Shown here: positions 26,905 through 38,073 of the stretch, one piece after another | Layout of the letters: each line of letters starts with the position of its first letter | Position numbering within the stretch: the stretch's first letter is position 1 | NCBI RefSeq assembly: GCF_000328565.1 | Contig: NC_019966.1 | Location: forward strand, 4,030,001-4,094,000 | Direction of reading: 5' to 3' | Length of the DNA stretch: 64,000 bases | Source: Mycobacterium sp. JS623 | GTDB taxonomy: Bacteria; Actinomycetota; Actinomycetes; Mycobacteriales; Mycobacteriaceae | Program-made: the position numbers and the translations under genes | The notes under the pieces: model-generated | Seen by the model: only the letters and a program-made list of their open reading frames with translations | Database searches by the model: none | What the model was told of the DNA's origin: nothing

Positions 26905-27881
26905 CAGACTTCGCCCTCCTCGATGACCACCGCGCCGTTGTGCCCCGCGTCGTGCCACGCCACCCACGGCGCTGAGTGGAAGTACTGCACCGCCAACGCT
27001 TCTCCGACTTCGTGACACGTCGTCTGCAGAGCAGCCAGCCGCTTCTCCAGCGACTCCAGAAGCGCACCCGGCGGAAGGAACTCCAACTCGCTGCGGGCGC
27101 GCCCCAGCAACCGCTGCGCCTCAGCCGTGGCGCCGAGCCGGTTGTGCGGACGGTTGAGCAGTTCGTCGAGACTGTGCTCGGCCAGCCGCAATGAGTAGAA
27201 GATCGACCGCGGGAAAAGCCGGTCCAGCAGCATGAATTCGACGACCCTGCCCGCGTCCAGCACGCCGCGATAGGTCCGCAGATACGTGTCGTGCGCACCC
27301 GCCGAACGCAGCAACGTCACCCACGCCGGCGACGAGGCGCTGTCGCCGACGCGGGACAACAGCAGCCGCACCGTCATGTCGACGCGTTCGATGGCGCGGC
27401 CCAACACCATGAATCGGTAACCGTCGTCGCGGCTCAGCGTCGAATCGGCCAGGCCTGCGAACATCGCCGCGCGCCCCTCGACATAAGACAGGAACTCGTG
27501 CGGCCCAAGGCGTTTGGCGGCGCGTTCCCTCTCAGCGAGCGCGTTATAGGTCGTGTTGAGGCATTCCCATATCTCGGTGGACGTGACTTCCCGTGCACCG
27601 CGGGCATTTTCGCGTGCCGCCGAAATGGATTCGACGATCGAGCAGCCGCCTGCTGTGTCACGGCTGAAAGCGACGAGGTCGGTCAGCGACCACACATCCA
27701 GCTGCTGCCTGGGCGCCTCGATGCCCAGCACCCGCAGCAGCGTCCGCGACGCCTGGTCCGGGTCGACGCTCGAATCCTCGAGCAGTTGGTGCACCGTGAC
27801 ATCCAGGATGCGGGCGGTGTCGTCGGCCCGCTCCACATAGCGGCCGATCCAGTACAGCGATTCGGCGTTGCGTGCCAACAT
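26904..27881 (-). CDS. Alpha-E domain protein
   Basis: 325 aa, all-helical. Opens with the characteristic MLARNAESLYWIGRYVERAD block and contains paired Arg/Asp motifs such as DGYRFMVLGRAIERVDMTVR that give the family its name. Always associated with permuted ATP-grasp and transglutaminase-like genes, as here (14-nt gap upstream, 1-nt overlap downstream). Molecular function unknown. Confidence 0.88.
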   Translation of the reverse strand: MLARNAESLYWIGRYVERADDTARILDVTVHQLLEDSSVDPDQASRTLLRVLGIEAPRQQLDVWSLTDLVAFSRDTAGGCSIVESISAARENARGAREVTSTEIWECLNTTYNALAERERAAKRLGPHEFLSYVEGRAAMFAGLADSTLSRDDGYRFMVLGRAIERVDMTVRLLLSRVGDSASSPAWVTLLRSAGAHDTYLRTYRGVLDAGRVVEFMLLDRLFPRSIFYSLRLAEHSLDELLNRPHNRLGATAEAQRLLGRARSELEFLPPGALLESLEKRLAALQTTCHEVGEALAVQYFHSAPWVAWHDAGHNGAVVIEEGEV

Positions 27882-27895
27882 CAGATCATCACCGC

Positions 27896-29587
<1,692 letters not shown>

Positions 29588-29747
29588 CCATCACATGCTG
29601 CACCAATTGCGCCGTTTCGGCAGGCCAGACGCCCTCGCTTTGGGAGATTCGGGGGCGCGCTGGTAGCCTGAACAGTCGCTGCCCGCCGTCAGGCGCGGCG
29701 CAAAAAGACTTTGAGCAATCCAACCTAGATTTCGAAGGAATTACCGC

Positions 29748-30008
29748 GTGGCCAACATCAAGTCGCAGGAAAAGCGCAATCGCACCAACGAGCGCCGCAG
29801 ACTGCGCAACAAGTCGGTGAAGTCCTCTCTTCACACGGCGGTCCGTGGATTCCGCGAGGCCGTCGAGGCCGGCGACAAGGACAAGGCCGCCGAGTTGCTG
29901 GCGACCACCAGCCGCAAGCTCGACAAGGCCGTCAGCAAGGGCGTCATCCATAAGAATCAGGCGGCCAACCGCAAGTCCGGCCTGGCCAGCGCACTCAACA
30001 AGATCTGA
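29748..30008 (+). CDS. rpsT: 30S ribosomal protein S20
   Basis: 86 aa from GTG 29748, with GAAGGA upstream. Highly basic helical protein; [20 protein letters not shown] at the N-terminus and [13 protein letters not shown] at the C-terminus are characteristic of S20, which binds 16S rRNA early in 30S assembly. A -10 candidate TAGCCT lies at 29666-29671. Convergent with holA, with a 41-bp tandem repeat between and into the holA end. Confidence 0.97.
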   Translation: MANIKSQEKRNRTNERRRLRNKSVKSSLHTAVRGFREAVEAGDKDKAAELLATTSRKLDKAVSKGVIHKNQAANRKSGLASALNKI

Positions 30009-30020
30009 GTCCGCCCGCGA

Positions 30021-30102
30021 CAAGTACGCATGTCGGATTCGAACTCGCCGCTAATCCGCGGCAAGTACCCAGGTCGGATTCGAACTCGCCGCTAATCCGC
30101 GG
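30021..30102. repeat. 41-bp tandem duplication at the rpsT/holA junction
   Basis: Two 41-bp units, 30021-30061 and 30062-30102, differ at only two positions. The second covers the last codons and TAG of holA; the first is a non-coding copy. Each unit contains GCCGC-TAATCC-GCGGC, a 5-bp hairpin that could help terminate transcription from either side. No target-site or transposase signature. Confidence 0.85.
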
Positions 30103-31054
30103 CAAGTTCGGCGACTTTTCTGACCGCCGCCTCCAGCGCATAGTCCGCGTCGGCCGCGGCACCCTTCACGTCTGCATTCAACGACGCGACCAGTCGCATG
30201 GCTTCGGCGATCGAACCGCGCGACCATCGTCGCGCTTGCTTTTGCGCCTTCTGCACCCGCCATGGCGGCATGCCCAATTCCGACGCCAGCCGGTAGGGGT
30301 CACCGGACAGCGGCGCGACGCGGGCGATCGTGTGCACGGCCTCGGCCAGCGCGTCGGCCAGCACCACCTGCGGTTCGCCGCTCATCATCGCCCAGCGCAG
30401 CGCCTCGGCCGCACCGGCAACGTCACCGACGACGGCCTTGTCGGCGATGTCAAAGCCCTTCACCTCCGCCTTGCCTGAGTGATAGCGGCGCACCGCTGCG
30501 GCATCGACCGTGCCGTCGGTGTCGGCGACCAACTGTGAACAGACAGCGGCCAATTCGCGAATGTCGGAGCCCACGGCGTCGAGCACCGCGACGACGGTGT
30601 CGTCGCTGACTTTGGCCTTCAACGTGCGGAATTCTTTCCTGACGAAGTCGGCCCGCTCGCTGGCCTTGGCGATCTTGGCGCATGGATAGACCTGCGCGCC
30701 AAGCTTTTTCAATTGATCAGCGAGCGCCTTGGCGCGGCCACCGCCGGAGTGCACGACGACGAGCATGGTGCCAGGCGGCAGATCCGCGGCGGCCTCCGCG
30801 ATCAGCGCGACGGCGTCTTTGCCCGCCTCCCCCGCGGCCTCGAGGACAACGACACGCTCTTCGGCGAACAGCGACGGGCTGAGCAGTTCGGCCAGCTCGC
30901 TGGTGCTGACCTCGCCGGCGCGCATGCGGTCCACCGGGACGTCGACGGTGCCCGCCTGCTTGCGTGCCTGCCGAAGCACAGCAGCGACCGCGCGCTCGAC
31001 GAGCAACTCTTCGTCGCCCAACACCAGATGCAGCCCCGCGGCCTCGTCAGTCAC
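30092..31054 (-). CDS. holA: DNA polymerase III subunit delta
   Basis: 320 aa from GTG 31054, which overlaps the comEC stop (GTGA). Clamp-loader delta subunit: N-terminal AAA-like domain [16 protein letters not shown] and [14 protein letters not shown], helical lid, and C-terminal collar with [16 protein letters not shown]. Opens the beta clamp during loading. The order comEA-comEC-holA is the usual one in actinobacteria. Confidence 0.93.
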   Translation of the reverse strand: MTDEAAGLHLVLGDEELLVERAVAAVLRQARKQAGTVDVPVDRMRAGEVSTSELAELLSPSLFAEERVVVLEAAGEAGKDAVALIAEAAADLPPGTMLVVVHSGGGRAKALADQLKKLGAQVYPCAKIAKASERADFVRKEFRTLKAKVSDDTVVAVLDAVGSDIRELAAVCSQLVADTDGTVDAAAVRRYHSGKAEVKGFDIADKAVVGDVAGAAEALRWAMMSGEPQVVLADALAEAVHTIARVAPLSGDPYRLASELGMPPWRVQKAQKQARRWSRGSIAEAMRLVASLNADVKGAAADADYALEAAVRKVAELAAD

Positions 31055-32604
31055 CCCCCGATCGTGTCATGTCCAGCCGACAGCCCCGACACCGTCCACG
31101 CGAGCAGGCACGCCGCCGCGACAGCTACGCCGACGCGAAACCACCGCCACCGCCAGCACACCACCGCGCCGATACTCGCGGCGGCGATACACCCCACGCC
31201 GACAACGCCCGAGGGAACGCCAATGGAGGCACCCGGCACGCCGGCGGCCCAGTGCGCCACCCGCAGCAGCCACCACAACTCCGGCCCGGTGAACCGAATC
31301 AGCAATTGGGCACCCGCCGGCCACAGCACGCACAGCGCAGCGGCGGCCGTCCCGACGACCGTGATCGCCGGAATCACGGCAGCCACCGCGAGATTGGCGA
31401 TGACCGACACCACGCTGAAGGTCCCCGACATCCCGGCGACCAACGGGGCGGTGACGAGCTGTGCGGCGACCGCGACGCTCACCGCGTCGGCCACCGGCTT
31501 CGGCCAGCCGCGCGTGGTCAGCCGCCGCGACCACACCGGTGCGATCACGACCAGAGCCGCGGTCGCTGACACCGAGAGCGCGAAGCCGACGTCGACCGCC
31601 AGTTCGGGCGCGGCGATCATCAGCATGATCACACTGGCTGACAGCACCGGGATCGCTTGTCTGCGGCGATGCGACAACACGGCCAGCAGCGTGATGCCGC
31701 CCATCACCGCCGCGCGCAGCACACTGGCTGATGGCTGCACGACGATGACGAACGCAACGAGGGCGAGCGCGGCCAACGCAACGGCCGCCCGCGGCCCGAA
31801 CAGTGCGGCCGTCATCAGGACTGTGCCGCAGACGATGGTCACGTTGGCGCCCGACACCGCGGTCAGATGTGTCAGCCCGGAGGCGCGAAACTCCTCGACG
31901 GTCCGCGCGGGTACCGTCGAGGTATCGCCGACCACGAGCGCAGGCAGCATCGCTGCTTGATCCGCGGGCAACACCAACCGTGCAGCATCGGCGAAGCCGG
32001 TGCGGATGTCGTGGGCAACACGGTTGATCGGCGCGGCGTCGCCCAGTTTTGGCGCTCCCGTCGCCGATAGCACCGCGACGGTCAGGTCACGGCGGGTCGG
32101 CCTGCCGATGCGGGCGCGAAAGCTCGCCGGCCGGCCCGCGCTCAGTTCGGCGAATTCCACGCCGCGCGCGAAAACAACGACCCGGCCCGATGTTTCGTCG
32201 GTGTCGATCCGTTGCAACGAGCCGCGGAACATCATTCGGTTGGCGCCCAGCGAGCGAGGCGTATCGGTCGGCGTGACGACGACGGTGGCGACCGCGCCGT
32301 AGCGTTCGACGACCGGGTGATGGCCCAGTTCGGCAACGCGCAGCCCAATCGCGACCGCGAAGCCGGCACCGACCACCGCGACAGCGACGACGCCGGTGGC
32401 GATTGCGGCCGCCCGGTCGCCAGGCTCGCGGCGGGCACTACCCCACCGCCCTACGGCCGCCGTCGCCCCGATCGCCATGGCGACGGCCGCCACCGAACCG
32501 CCTACGTGCCAGAGGATTCCAGCCGCCGTCGCCGCCCAGCTGGTGAGGGCCGCCGGAACCAGCCGCAGGTCTAACCGGGCCGCACCGGTATCCACCAGTG
32601 TCAA
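31051..32604 (-). CDS. comEC: ComEC/Rec2-like DNA-uptake channel protein, membrane part
   Basis: 517 aa from TTG 32604 (overlapping the comEA TGA) or GTG 32595. About ten hydrophobic segments; the ComEC core region includes [20 protein letters not shown], a strongly conserved block. It lacks the C-terminal metallo-beta-lactamase domain found in Bacillus-type ComEC, as is usual in mycobacteria. Whether mycobacteria use it for DNA uptake is unclear. Confidence 0.87.
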   Translation of the reverse strand: MTLVDTGAARLDLRLVPAALTSWAATAAGILWHVGGSVAAVAMAIGATAAVGRWGSARREPGDRAAAIATGVVAVAVVGAGFAVAIGLRVAELGHHPVVERYGAVATVVVTPTDTPRSLGANRMMFRGSLQRIDTDETSGRVVVFARGVEFAELSAGRPASFRARIGRPTRRDLTVAVLSATGAPKLGDAAPINRVAHDIRTGFADAARLVLPADQAAMLPALVVGDTSTVPARTVEEFRASGLTHLTAVSGANVTIVCGTVLMTAALFGPRAAVALAALALVAFVIVVQPSASVLRAAVMGGITLLAVLSHRRRQAIPVLSASVIMLMIAAPELAVDVGFALSVSATAALVVIAPVWSRRLTTRGWPKPVADAVSVAVAAQLVTAPLVAGMSGTFSVVSVIANLAVAAVIPAITVVGTAAAALCVLWPAGAQLLIRFTGPELWWLLRVAHWAAGVPGASIGVPSGVVGVGCIAAASIGAVVCWRWRWFRVGVAVAAACLLAWTVSGLSAGHDTIGG

Positions 32605-33410
32605 ACACGCACGAGGTCACGCAGCTTCTCCAGCCGCGCCGGTCCGATGCCGTCGACGTCGCCGAGTTGGTCGACATTGGTGAATCGACCGTTTGCCTCA
32701 CGCCACGCGATGATCGCCGCCGCCGTCACCGGGCCGACACCTGGCAACGCGTCCAGATCCTCCACAGTGGCGGCGTTCAGATCTACCAAACCGCCTGGCG
32801 CTGAGGTCTTTCCGGTCGGCGCTTCGGTCGGTGCCGCAGTCGAGGTGCTGACCGAGCTGCCCATCGCCGCCGGCTGGCCCGGCGCCGCAACGATTCCGAC
32901 GATGATCTGCTCGCCGTCGGCGACGCGGCGGGCCATGTTCAACCCGATCAAATCGGCTCCGTTCAGTGGCCCACCCGCCGCGCTGAGCGCATCGGCGATC
33001 CGTGCGCCTGGCGCCAATGTGACAAGCCCCGGCTTGTGCACGAGGCCCACCACGCTGACGACCACCGGGCCGTCGGTGTTGGGCGGCGATGACCCTGGGG
33101 TTGGACGGGCCGACGAAACCATCTCCACCGGCGGTAGTTTCGCCGACGTTACCGGCGGCGCCTTGTCGCGCATCACGGTGAAGACCGTGACCAACACCGC
33201 GAGGACGCCGACTGCCGCCAGCGCGATGAGACCGGCTCGGCCCGGATCGGCCCGGATGGCCGCGACCCAGCCGGCCGGGCCCTCCGATGTGGTGGTCTCG
33301 GGTAGCCACCGCGATAGCGACGTATCCGGTTCGCCCTCAGCGCCATCGGGTGACTCGTTGTCGGCGCCGAGACGACGCTGCAGCCGTTCGGTGGGCAATT
33401 CGGTTCGCAT
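32601..33410 (-). CDS. comEA: ComEA-like helix-hairpin-helix DNA-binding protein
   Basis: 269 aa from ATG 33410, chosen because TACTTT ends 6 nt upstream (leaderless); an earlier start at 33437 is in frame. One membrane helix at residues ~60-82 (LIALAAVGVLAVLVTVFTV), an SLBB domain (VVVSVVGLVHKPGLVTLAPG) and a C-terminal double HhH (LDALPGVGPVTAAAIIAWR). Anchored DNA receptor of competence-type systems; coupled to comEC by a TTGA overlap. Confidence 0.9.
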   Translation of the reverse strand: MRTELPTERLQRRLGADNESPDGAEGEPDTSLSRWLPETTTSEGPAGWVAAIRADPGRAGLIALAAVGVLAVLVTVFTVMRDKAPPVTSAKLPPVEMVSSARPTPGSSPPNTDGPVVVSVVGLVHKPGLVTLAPGARIADALSAAGGPLNGADLIGLNMARRVADGEQIIVGIVAAPGQPAAMGSSVSTSTAAPTEAPTGKTSAPGGLVDLNAATVEDLDALPGVGPVTAAAIIAWREANGRFTNVDQLGDVDGIGPARLEKLRDLVRV

Positions 33411-33523
33411 GCGGCCAAAGTAGGCACGCATTCCCACGTTTTTACCCGCGTAGGGCCTCAGGCAACGCGCCCTGTGGATGAAATCCCGGGTGTGGATAAC
33501 TGCGCCCTCTACAGTGATTTGCT

Positions 33524-34204
33524 ATGGATCGTCGTGTTCCGATGATCGCTGGTATCGCGTTTGCGGTGCTGTTCATTGCTGCGCTGCTCATCGTTCCGAC
33601 GCTTCCTGGCATCGATAAGCCGGGCTACGACATCGTCTCGTTTGTGACCGCACACTCGGGCGCGATGCGAATGCAGGCACTGATGGTGACGTTCGGGGCC
33701 TTGGCATTGGTCGTGGTGCTCGGGTATGCACGCGATCGGCTGACCGGTCCGCCGGGCTACGTGTTCACCATCGGCTCGGCGCTGGTCCTCGTCGAAGTCT
33801 TCGTCGCGACGTGGTTCACCGGTGGGCTCGCGCTGCATCCCGACCAGCTCGGCTCGGCGACAGCGCGCACCATCGCCGACATCGCTTCGATGTTCGGACC
33901 GATCCTGACGGTCGCCGACGTCATGGTCGCGGTGCCAATCCTGTTGGCGGCCAACAATGGTCGTTTTCCGCGATGGCTCGGGATACTCGCGGCGGTGTTC
34001 GCGGTCGAGCAGCTGATCGAGACCATCACGATCATCGGGCCGCCGGCGAGCTTCATTTCCCCGGGCGGCGCGATGAACTTCTACCTCGGCGGCCCACTGT
34101 TCATCATGTTCTTCTTGGCCCTCGGCATCGCACTGTCCTTGGAGGAGTCGACGGAGGATCGGCCGGCGACCATCGCAGACGACCGCGATACAGGAACCGA
34201 CTAG
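33524..34204 (+). CDS. Polytopic membrane protein of unknown function
   Basis: 226 aa from ATG 33524; TACAGT ends 8 nt upstream. About six hydrophobic helices: residues ~7-27, 46-66, 77-95, 115-140, 148-170 and 185-203, with a polar acidic C-terminal tail. Layout resembles DUF4386-like proteins. It occupies the place where M. tuberculosis has eis, and marks the left border of the accessory region. Confidence 0.6.
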   Translation: MDRRVPMIAGIAFAVLFIAALLIVPTLPGIDKPGYDIVSFVTAHSGAMRMQALMVTFGALALVVVLGYARDRLTGPPGYVFTIGSALVLVEVFVATWFTGGLALHPDQLGSATARTIADIASMFGPILTVADVMVAVPILLAANNGRFPRWLGILAAVFAVEQLIETITIIGPPASFISPGGAMNFYLGGPLFIMFFLALGIALSLEESTEDRPATIADDRDTGTD

Positions 34205-34231
34205 CTTCCCGACCCCCGAATCGGGCCACGA

Positions 34232-34264
34232 GCTGAAAGCCACGAGTGCACAACGGCTTTCAGC
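34232..34264. terminator. Bidirectional hairpin terminator
   Basis: GCTGAAAGCC (34232-34241) and GGCTTTCAGC (34255-34264) form a perfect 10-bp stem with a 13-nt loop between the convergent membrane-protein and tautomerase genes. No long U-tract follows on either side, as is common in mycobacteria. Confidence 0.65.
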
Positions 34265-34310
34265 CACCGGCCGTCAACTGAGCGACCGTCGTGCTCGTCC
34301 GTGTCGCCGG

Positions 34311-34718
34311 TCAGCTGTTGAGTTGTGCGACGGCAGCGACGATGTCGGGATTGTCGGACTGCATGCGCCCGGCGAAGCCGGCGTTCTCCAGCGGATAGAG
34401 GTTCATCAGGATCAGCGTCTCTTCGGTGTTCGCCAGTTCTCCGTACGCGTCGCGGATTGCGGCCTGGATCTTGTTGGACATTTCCCGCCGCGCGTCGATG
34501 CTTTCCAAAACGGGGGCTTCGAGAAAGCACACTGGCCGCAGGGGTTCAGCCCCGATGCGACCATCTTGTGCGACGTTTCCGGTGTCGTACTCGCGCAACC
34601 AGACCCGCACGTCGGGAATGTGGTATGCGGCATCGATCGCCGAGGTGATCTGCTGCATCATCGTCTGCTTCGCATCGGGATCGATGCCCTCGGGCGCCTC
34701 GATGAAGAACTGTGGCAT
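34311..34718 (-). CDS. Tautomerase-superfamily protein with N-terminal proline
   Basis: 135 aa. I chose ATG 34718 (SD GGAGTTGACC) because it puts Pro directly after Met (MPQFFIEAPEGI), and the tautomerase superfamily uses an N-terminal Pro as catalytic base; the upstream start 9 nt earlier would destroy this. Longer than the 62-aa 4-oxalocrotonate tautomerases, more like the two-unit or MIF-sized members. Divergent from an HxlR regulator, suggesting induced expression. Confidence 0.75.
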   Translation of the reverse strand: MPQFFIEAPEGIDPDAKQTMMQQITSAIDAAYHIPDVRVWLREYDTGNVAQDGRIGAEPLRPVCFLEAPVLESIDARREMSNKIQAAIRDAYGELANTEETLILMNLYPLENAGFAGRMQSDNPDIVAAVAQLNS

Positions 34719-34788
34719 GACGGTCAACTCCTCTGGTGGTTTTGGTGGACCAGGCCCGACGGGGCCTGCAAACTGACCCTAACAACAG

Positions 34789-34807
34789 TACTTGGAAATT
34801 CCAAGTA
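34789..34807. promoter_or_regulatory. 19-bp palindromic operator between tautomerase and HxlR genes
   Basis: TACTTGGAA-A-TTCCAAGTA is a perfect 9+9 palindrome. It lies directly upstream of the -35/-10 region of the HxlR gene (TTGATT at 34814, TAGACT at 34836) and 71 nt from the tautomerase start. HxlR-type regulators bind such short palindromes as dimers. Confidence 0.7.
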
Positions 34808-34848
34808 TCAAATTTGATTGTCCTATTTTTGCTGCTAGACTGCTTCTC

Positions 34849-35499
34849 ATGGTCGGTCGACGAAAGTACGAGGACGGTTGCGCGATCGCGCAAGCGCTCG
34901 ATGTGATCGGGGAACGATGGGCACTGCTAGTCGTCCGGGAGTTGGTGCTCGGCCCCAAGCGCTTCACCGACCTGTTGTCGGGGCTGCAGGGCGTCAGTTC
35001 CGACGTGCTCACCCAGCGGCTGCGCGATCTCGGCGAGGCAGGCGTCGTGCGTCGGCGTCGGCTCGGCCCGCCGGTCAGCGCCTGGGTATACGAGCTGACG
35101 AAGTGGGGCACCGAACTCGAGCCGATCATCCTCGAACTGGCGCACTGGCTTCACAGGTCGCCGTTGATGCGCTACGACCTGCCGCTAGGGCCGGACTCGC
35201 TGATGTTGTCACTGAAGACGCGATTCGACGCGCGCGCGGCAGATGGCCTGACCGCGACCATCGGATTGTCGTTCGGGGACTCGCATTTCGATGTCCGCAT
35301 CGCCGACGGCCATTTGGAGATCACGCGAGGGGATGCAGACAACCCCGATCTCGTTCTCGACACCGACGAGGCCTCGCTGCTTGCGCTGCTGAATCCCGAC
35401 GGCGCGATCGATGACGCGCTTGCGAGTGGACGGGTACGCCTCACCGGCGACACGGCACTCGCTGACCGGTTGAAGCGGGTGTTCCCGGTTCCCGACTAA
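34849..35499 (+). CDS. HxlR-family regulator with C-terminal SCP2-like domain
   Basis: 216 aa from ATG 34849; TAGACT ends 7 nt upstream, so probably leaderless. Winged helix of the HxlR type at residues ~10-95: CAIAQALDVIGERWALLVVR, RELVLGPKRFTDL and LSSDVLTQ-like recognition region QGVSSDVLTQRLRDLGEAGV. The remaining ~110 residues (from FDARAADGLTATIGLSFGD) look like an SCP2-type lipid/sterol-binding domain, as seen in a subgroup of actinobacterial HxlR proteins, so the effector may be hydrophobic. Confidence 0.8.
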   Translation: MVGRRKYEDGCAIAQALDVIGERWALLVVRELVLGPKRFTDLLSGLQGVSSDVLTQRLRDLGEAGVVRRRRLGPPVSAWVYELTKWGTELEPIILELAHWLHRSPLMRYDLPLGPDSLMLSLKTRFDARAADGLTATIGLSFGDSHFDVRIADGHLEITRGDADNPDLVLDTDEASLLALLNPDGAIDDALASGRVRLTGDTALADRLKRVFPVPD

Positions 35500-36500
35500 C
35501 GCGATTTTGCATCGCGACGGTCGTACTTGCTGTCTGCCCGGCGGTGGTCCGTGTGGTCCGTGGAAGCCGTTGAGGTAGTTCGCTTCGGGGTGAGTGTTGG
35601 TTTGATGCGCGGTTTTTGGCTGTCCGTGTGCACCGATCCCACGCTCGTCGACGGCGCCGTTGTCTTCGTTGTCGCGGGGAACGGGTCGTGCAGCGAGTTC
35701 CGGATGTTCGTCACCGCGGTATCGACCGCCGAGACAACCGGCGCGCCCGCGGTCGCGGCCACCTGCCGCGCTTCCGCCGCGCCTGCAGCCAGCGCGGCCG
35801 CCGGATTACCCGAGCGCGCCAGCGCCTGCGCCGACGCGTCCGCGATCTGCACCGCGCCCGACAGCACCAGCTCACCGGCCTGGAACGCGACCGCAGTTGT
35901 GACGTCAATCGCGGAGACCGCCACCACCTGCACGATGTTCCTGGCGCCGGTCGGTGTCGTCGGCGTGCCGACGGGCTGATTGAGGGCGTTGAGAATGTTG
36001 GTGCGTCCGGTCTGGACGGCCTGCAGGAATTCACCGGGCGTCAACACCGCCGCGCCCACATTGGTGGCCGCGACGACGGCTACGTCGAGTGCATGAAATG
36101 CCTTGGGCACCACCAGAAATACATCGTTGTTGATCAACGGTGTCACCGCGGCGTTCGCCGGACCGGTAACGGATGCGGCGGCTGCGCCAAGAGCCTGTAG
36201 CGGCGAGCCCGTCGAAACCAGGGCGCCAAGGAACGTCGACGGAACCTGCGCCGCAGCAAGCGGCACGGTGATCGCACCCTCGACGGCATGCGGGCAGATG
36301 AGGCTGCAGTACTGAAACTGATTGCGGATGAAGGCCAGTGGGATCGCGCCGAGTCCAGGCGCGGCCGTCAGAGCCACCTCGCGCGATACGGTCGGCGGTG
36401 CGTGCGGCTGCGGTGGTGGCGCCATCGGGGCAGCGGCAAGCGCGCCGATTCCGATCATCGCAGCGCCGACGATGACAGAGGACCTGAGGTGGACGCGCAC
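35496..36500 (-). CDS. Exported hydrophobic Ala-rich protein, mycobacterial type
   Basis: 334 aa if started at GTG 36500; longer in-frame starts reach 36623 but would overlap the nitrile hydratase beta gene. An N-terminal hydrophobic helix (SSVIVGAAMIGIGALAAAP) followed by PMAPPPQPHAPPT looks like a signal peptide with a Pro-rich linker. The middle is Ala/Val-rich with FQYCSLICPHAVEG (two Cys) and the C-terminal 60 residues are Ser/Thr/basic. I recognise the general style of mycobacterial exported Ala-rich proteins but no function. The end overlaps the HxlR gene by 4 nt. Confidence 0.55.
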   Translation of the reverse strand: MRVHLRSSVIVGAAMIGIGALAAAPMAPPPQPHAPPTVSREVALTAAPGLGAIPLAFIRNQFQYCSLICPHAVEGAITVPLAAAQVPSTFLGALVSTGSPLQALGAAAASVTGPANAAVTPLINNDVFLVVPKAFHALDVAVVAATNVGAAVLTPGEFLQAVQTGRTNILNALNQPVGTPTTPTGARNIVQVVAVSAIDVTTAVAFQAGELVLSGAVQIADASAQALARSGNPAAALAAGAAEARQVAATAGAPVVSAVDTAVTNIRNSLHDPFPATTKTTAPSTSVGSVHTDSQKPRIKPTLTPKRTTSTASTDHTDHRRADSKYDRRDAKSR

Positions 36501-36556
36501 CCCATAGATACGGACCGAGGCATCGCAAAGTTCGATCTTCACCGTATCGGTCGCCA

Positions 36557-36569
36557 TACGATTCACGAC
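36557..36569 (+). promoter_or_regulatory. Leaderless promoter of the nitrile hydratase operon
   Basis: TACGAT (36557-36562) ends 7 nt before GTG 36570. It overlaps the longest possible N-terminal reading of the divergent exported-protein gene, which argues for the shorter start of that gene. Confidence 0.55.
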
Positions 36570-37199
36570 GTGGACGGCGTGCACGACCTCGGCGGCCTCG
36601 ACGGGTTCGGCCCCGTCGAGCACACGGCGTCCGAGTCGCTGTTCGACGAAGAATGGGAGCGGCGCGCGTTTCGGCTGATGATCGGGTGGCTCGCGAGTCA
36701 GAACCCGTCAGGGGGAACATTCCGGCATTCGATCGAGCGGATGGTTCCCGAACACTACTTGTCGTCGCCGTACTACGAGCACTGGCTGACCGGCGCCGCG
36801 ACCATGGCCGTAGAGGCGGGCTTCACAACGCAAGACGACCTCGACCGCCGCGCCGGCGGGCGCTTCCCCCTGTCCGCACCTGATCGCGGTGTGCTGCCCG
36901 ATGACCTCACGCCCCACGAGACCCCGCGTTACGCCGTCGGCGACGAAGTCCGGGTTCGGGAATGGCATCCGCCGGGACACACCCGGGCGCCTCGCTACGT
37001 GCAGGGCAGGCGTGGCACCGTGGTCCGCGTCGACGGCGCGTTCGACATCGACGACATCGCGGCCCACGGTGGCGGATCCGTCGCCGACCCGCTCTACGCC
37101 GTCCGCTTCACGTCCCGCGAGCTGTGGGGCGAGGCCGGCGCCGACGGCGAAGTCGTGTGCGTCAACCTGTTCGAGCGCTACCTCGAGGATCCGCAATGA
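36570..37199 (+). CDS. nthB: Nitrile hydratase beta subunit
   Basis: 209 aa from GTG 36570, chosen because it yields the family N-terminus (M)[15 protein letters not shown] and has a -10 box 7 nt ahead. Typical beta features: [10 protein letters not shown] and the C-terminal SH3-like barrel with [35 protein letters not shown] and LWGE. Forms an alpha-beta dimer with the next gene; the order beta-alpha-activator is typical of cobalt enzymes. Overlaps alpha by 4 nt (ATGA). Hydrates nitriles to amides. Confidence 0.93.
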   Translation: MDGVHDLGGLDGFGPVEHTASESLFDEEWERRAFRLMIGWLASQNPSGGTFRHSIERMVPEHYLSSPYYEHWLTGAATMAVEAGFTTQDDLDRRAGGRFPLSAPDRGVLPDDLTPHETPRYAVGDEVRVREWHPPGHTRAPRYVQGRRGTVVRVDGAFDIDDIAAHGGGSVADPLYAVRFTSRELWGEAGADGEVVCVNLFERYLEDPQ

Positions 37200-37789
37200 C
37201 GACCGACCCCCATCACCCCACAGAACTGGCGCCGATCGAGGCGCGCGTCGCCGCGATCGAGCCGGTATTGGTGGAAAAGGGTGTGCTCGACATCGACACG
37301 CTCGACCAGATCGTTGCGCACTTCGAGGACAACCTCGGTCCGATGAACGGCGCCAAAGTCGTCGCCCGCGCGTGGTCCGACCCGGACTACAAGCAGCGCC
37401 TCCGCGCGGACGGCACAGCTGCGATCAAAGAACTCGGCTTCGAGGGCCCCGAAGGCGAGTACATCGTCGTGGTCGAAAACACCCCGCAGGTCCACAATCT
37501 CGTGGTGTGCACGCTGTGCTCCTGCTATCCGTGGCCGATTCTCGGGCTGCCGCCGAAGTGGTACAAGGCGCCTGCCTACCGCTCACGGGCCGTCCGGGAA
37601 CCGCGCCAGCTGCTCGCCGAGCTGGGCACGGACATCCCGGCCGACGTCGAGATCCAGGTGTGGGACTCCAGCGCCGAGGCGCGCTATTTGGTGTTGCCGA
37701 TGCGCCCGGACGGCACCGAGGGCATGTCCGAGAAGCAACTCGCCGGCGTGGTGACCCGCGACTCGATGATTGGCGTGCAACGGTTATGA
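37196..37789 (+). CDS. nthA: Nitrile hydratase alpha subunit, cobalt type
   Basis: 197 aa from ATG 37196. The metal claw is [10 protein letters not shown] (around residue 103): C-x-L-C-S-C with Thr in second position, the signature of the Co(III) type (iron enzymes have Ser). The second and third Cys are normally oxidised to sulfinic and sulfenic acids. RDSMIGV near the C-terminus is also conserved. Downstream activator gene overlaps by 4 nt. Confidence 0.95.
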   Translation: MTTDPHHPTELAPIEARVAAIEPVLVEKGVLDIDTLDQIVAHFEDNLGPMNGAKVVARAWSDPDYKQRLRADGTAAIKELGFEGPEGEYIVVVENTPQVHNLVVCTLCSCYPWPILGLPPKWYKAPAYRSRAVREPRQLLAELGTDIPADVEIQVWDSSAEARYLVLPMRPDGTEGMSEKQLAGVVTRDSMIGVQRL

Positions 37790-38073
37790 CGAATGGTCTC
37801 GACGACGCGTCGTTGCCCCGCGACAACGGCGAGCTTGTGTTCGAAGCACCGTGGCAGGCAAGGGCTTTGGCGATCGCGGTGGCGTTAACCGACAAACTTG
37901 GGCTGCCGTGGGACGCCTTTCGCCACCGGCTGATGGCCGAAATCGCAAGAGCACCGCAGCGTCCCTATTACGAAAGCTGGAGCGCTGCATTGGAATCCAT
38001 GGTCGTCGAGCTGAACCTGGCTACACCGGCCGCGCTCGATGCGGCTTCACCCACCGAGCGCGCGCCGCTCTAG
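37786..38073 (+). CDS. Nitrile hydratase activator (beta-subunit-like metallochaperone)
   Basis: 95 aa from ATG 37786, overlapping the alpha stop. It is homologous to the N-terminal half of the beta subunit in this same operon: [13 protein letters not shown] and [18 protein letters not shown] align with [16 protein letters not shown] and [18 protein letters not shown]. Small proteins of this kind (P14K/NhlE-like) deliver cobalt by self-subunit swapping with the alpha subunit. The 3' end overlaps the convergent gene by 4 nt. Confidence 0.85.
   Translation: MTNGLDDASLPRDNGELVFEAPWQARALAIAVALTDKLGLPWDAFRHRLMAEIARAPQRPYYESWSAALESMVVELNLATPAALDAASPTERAPL

Noticed and set aside
30033..30090. GGATTCGAACTC sequence resembling a tRNA T-loop
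   Set aside because: No acceptor stem, anticodon arm or CCA-like end around it; it is part of the 41-bp tandem repeat.
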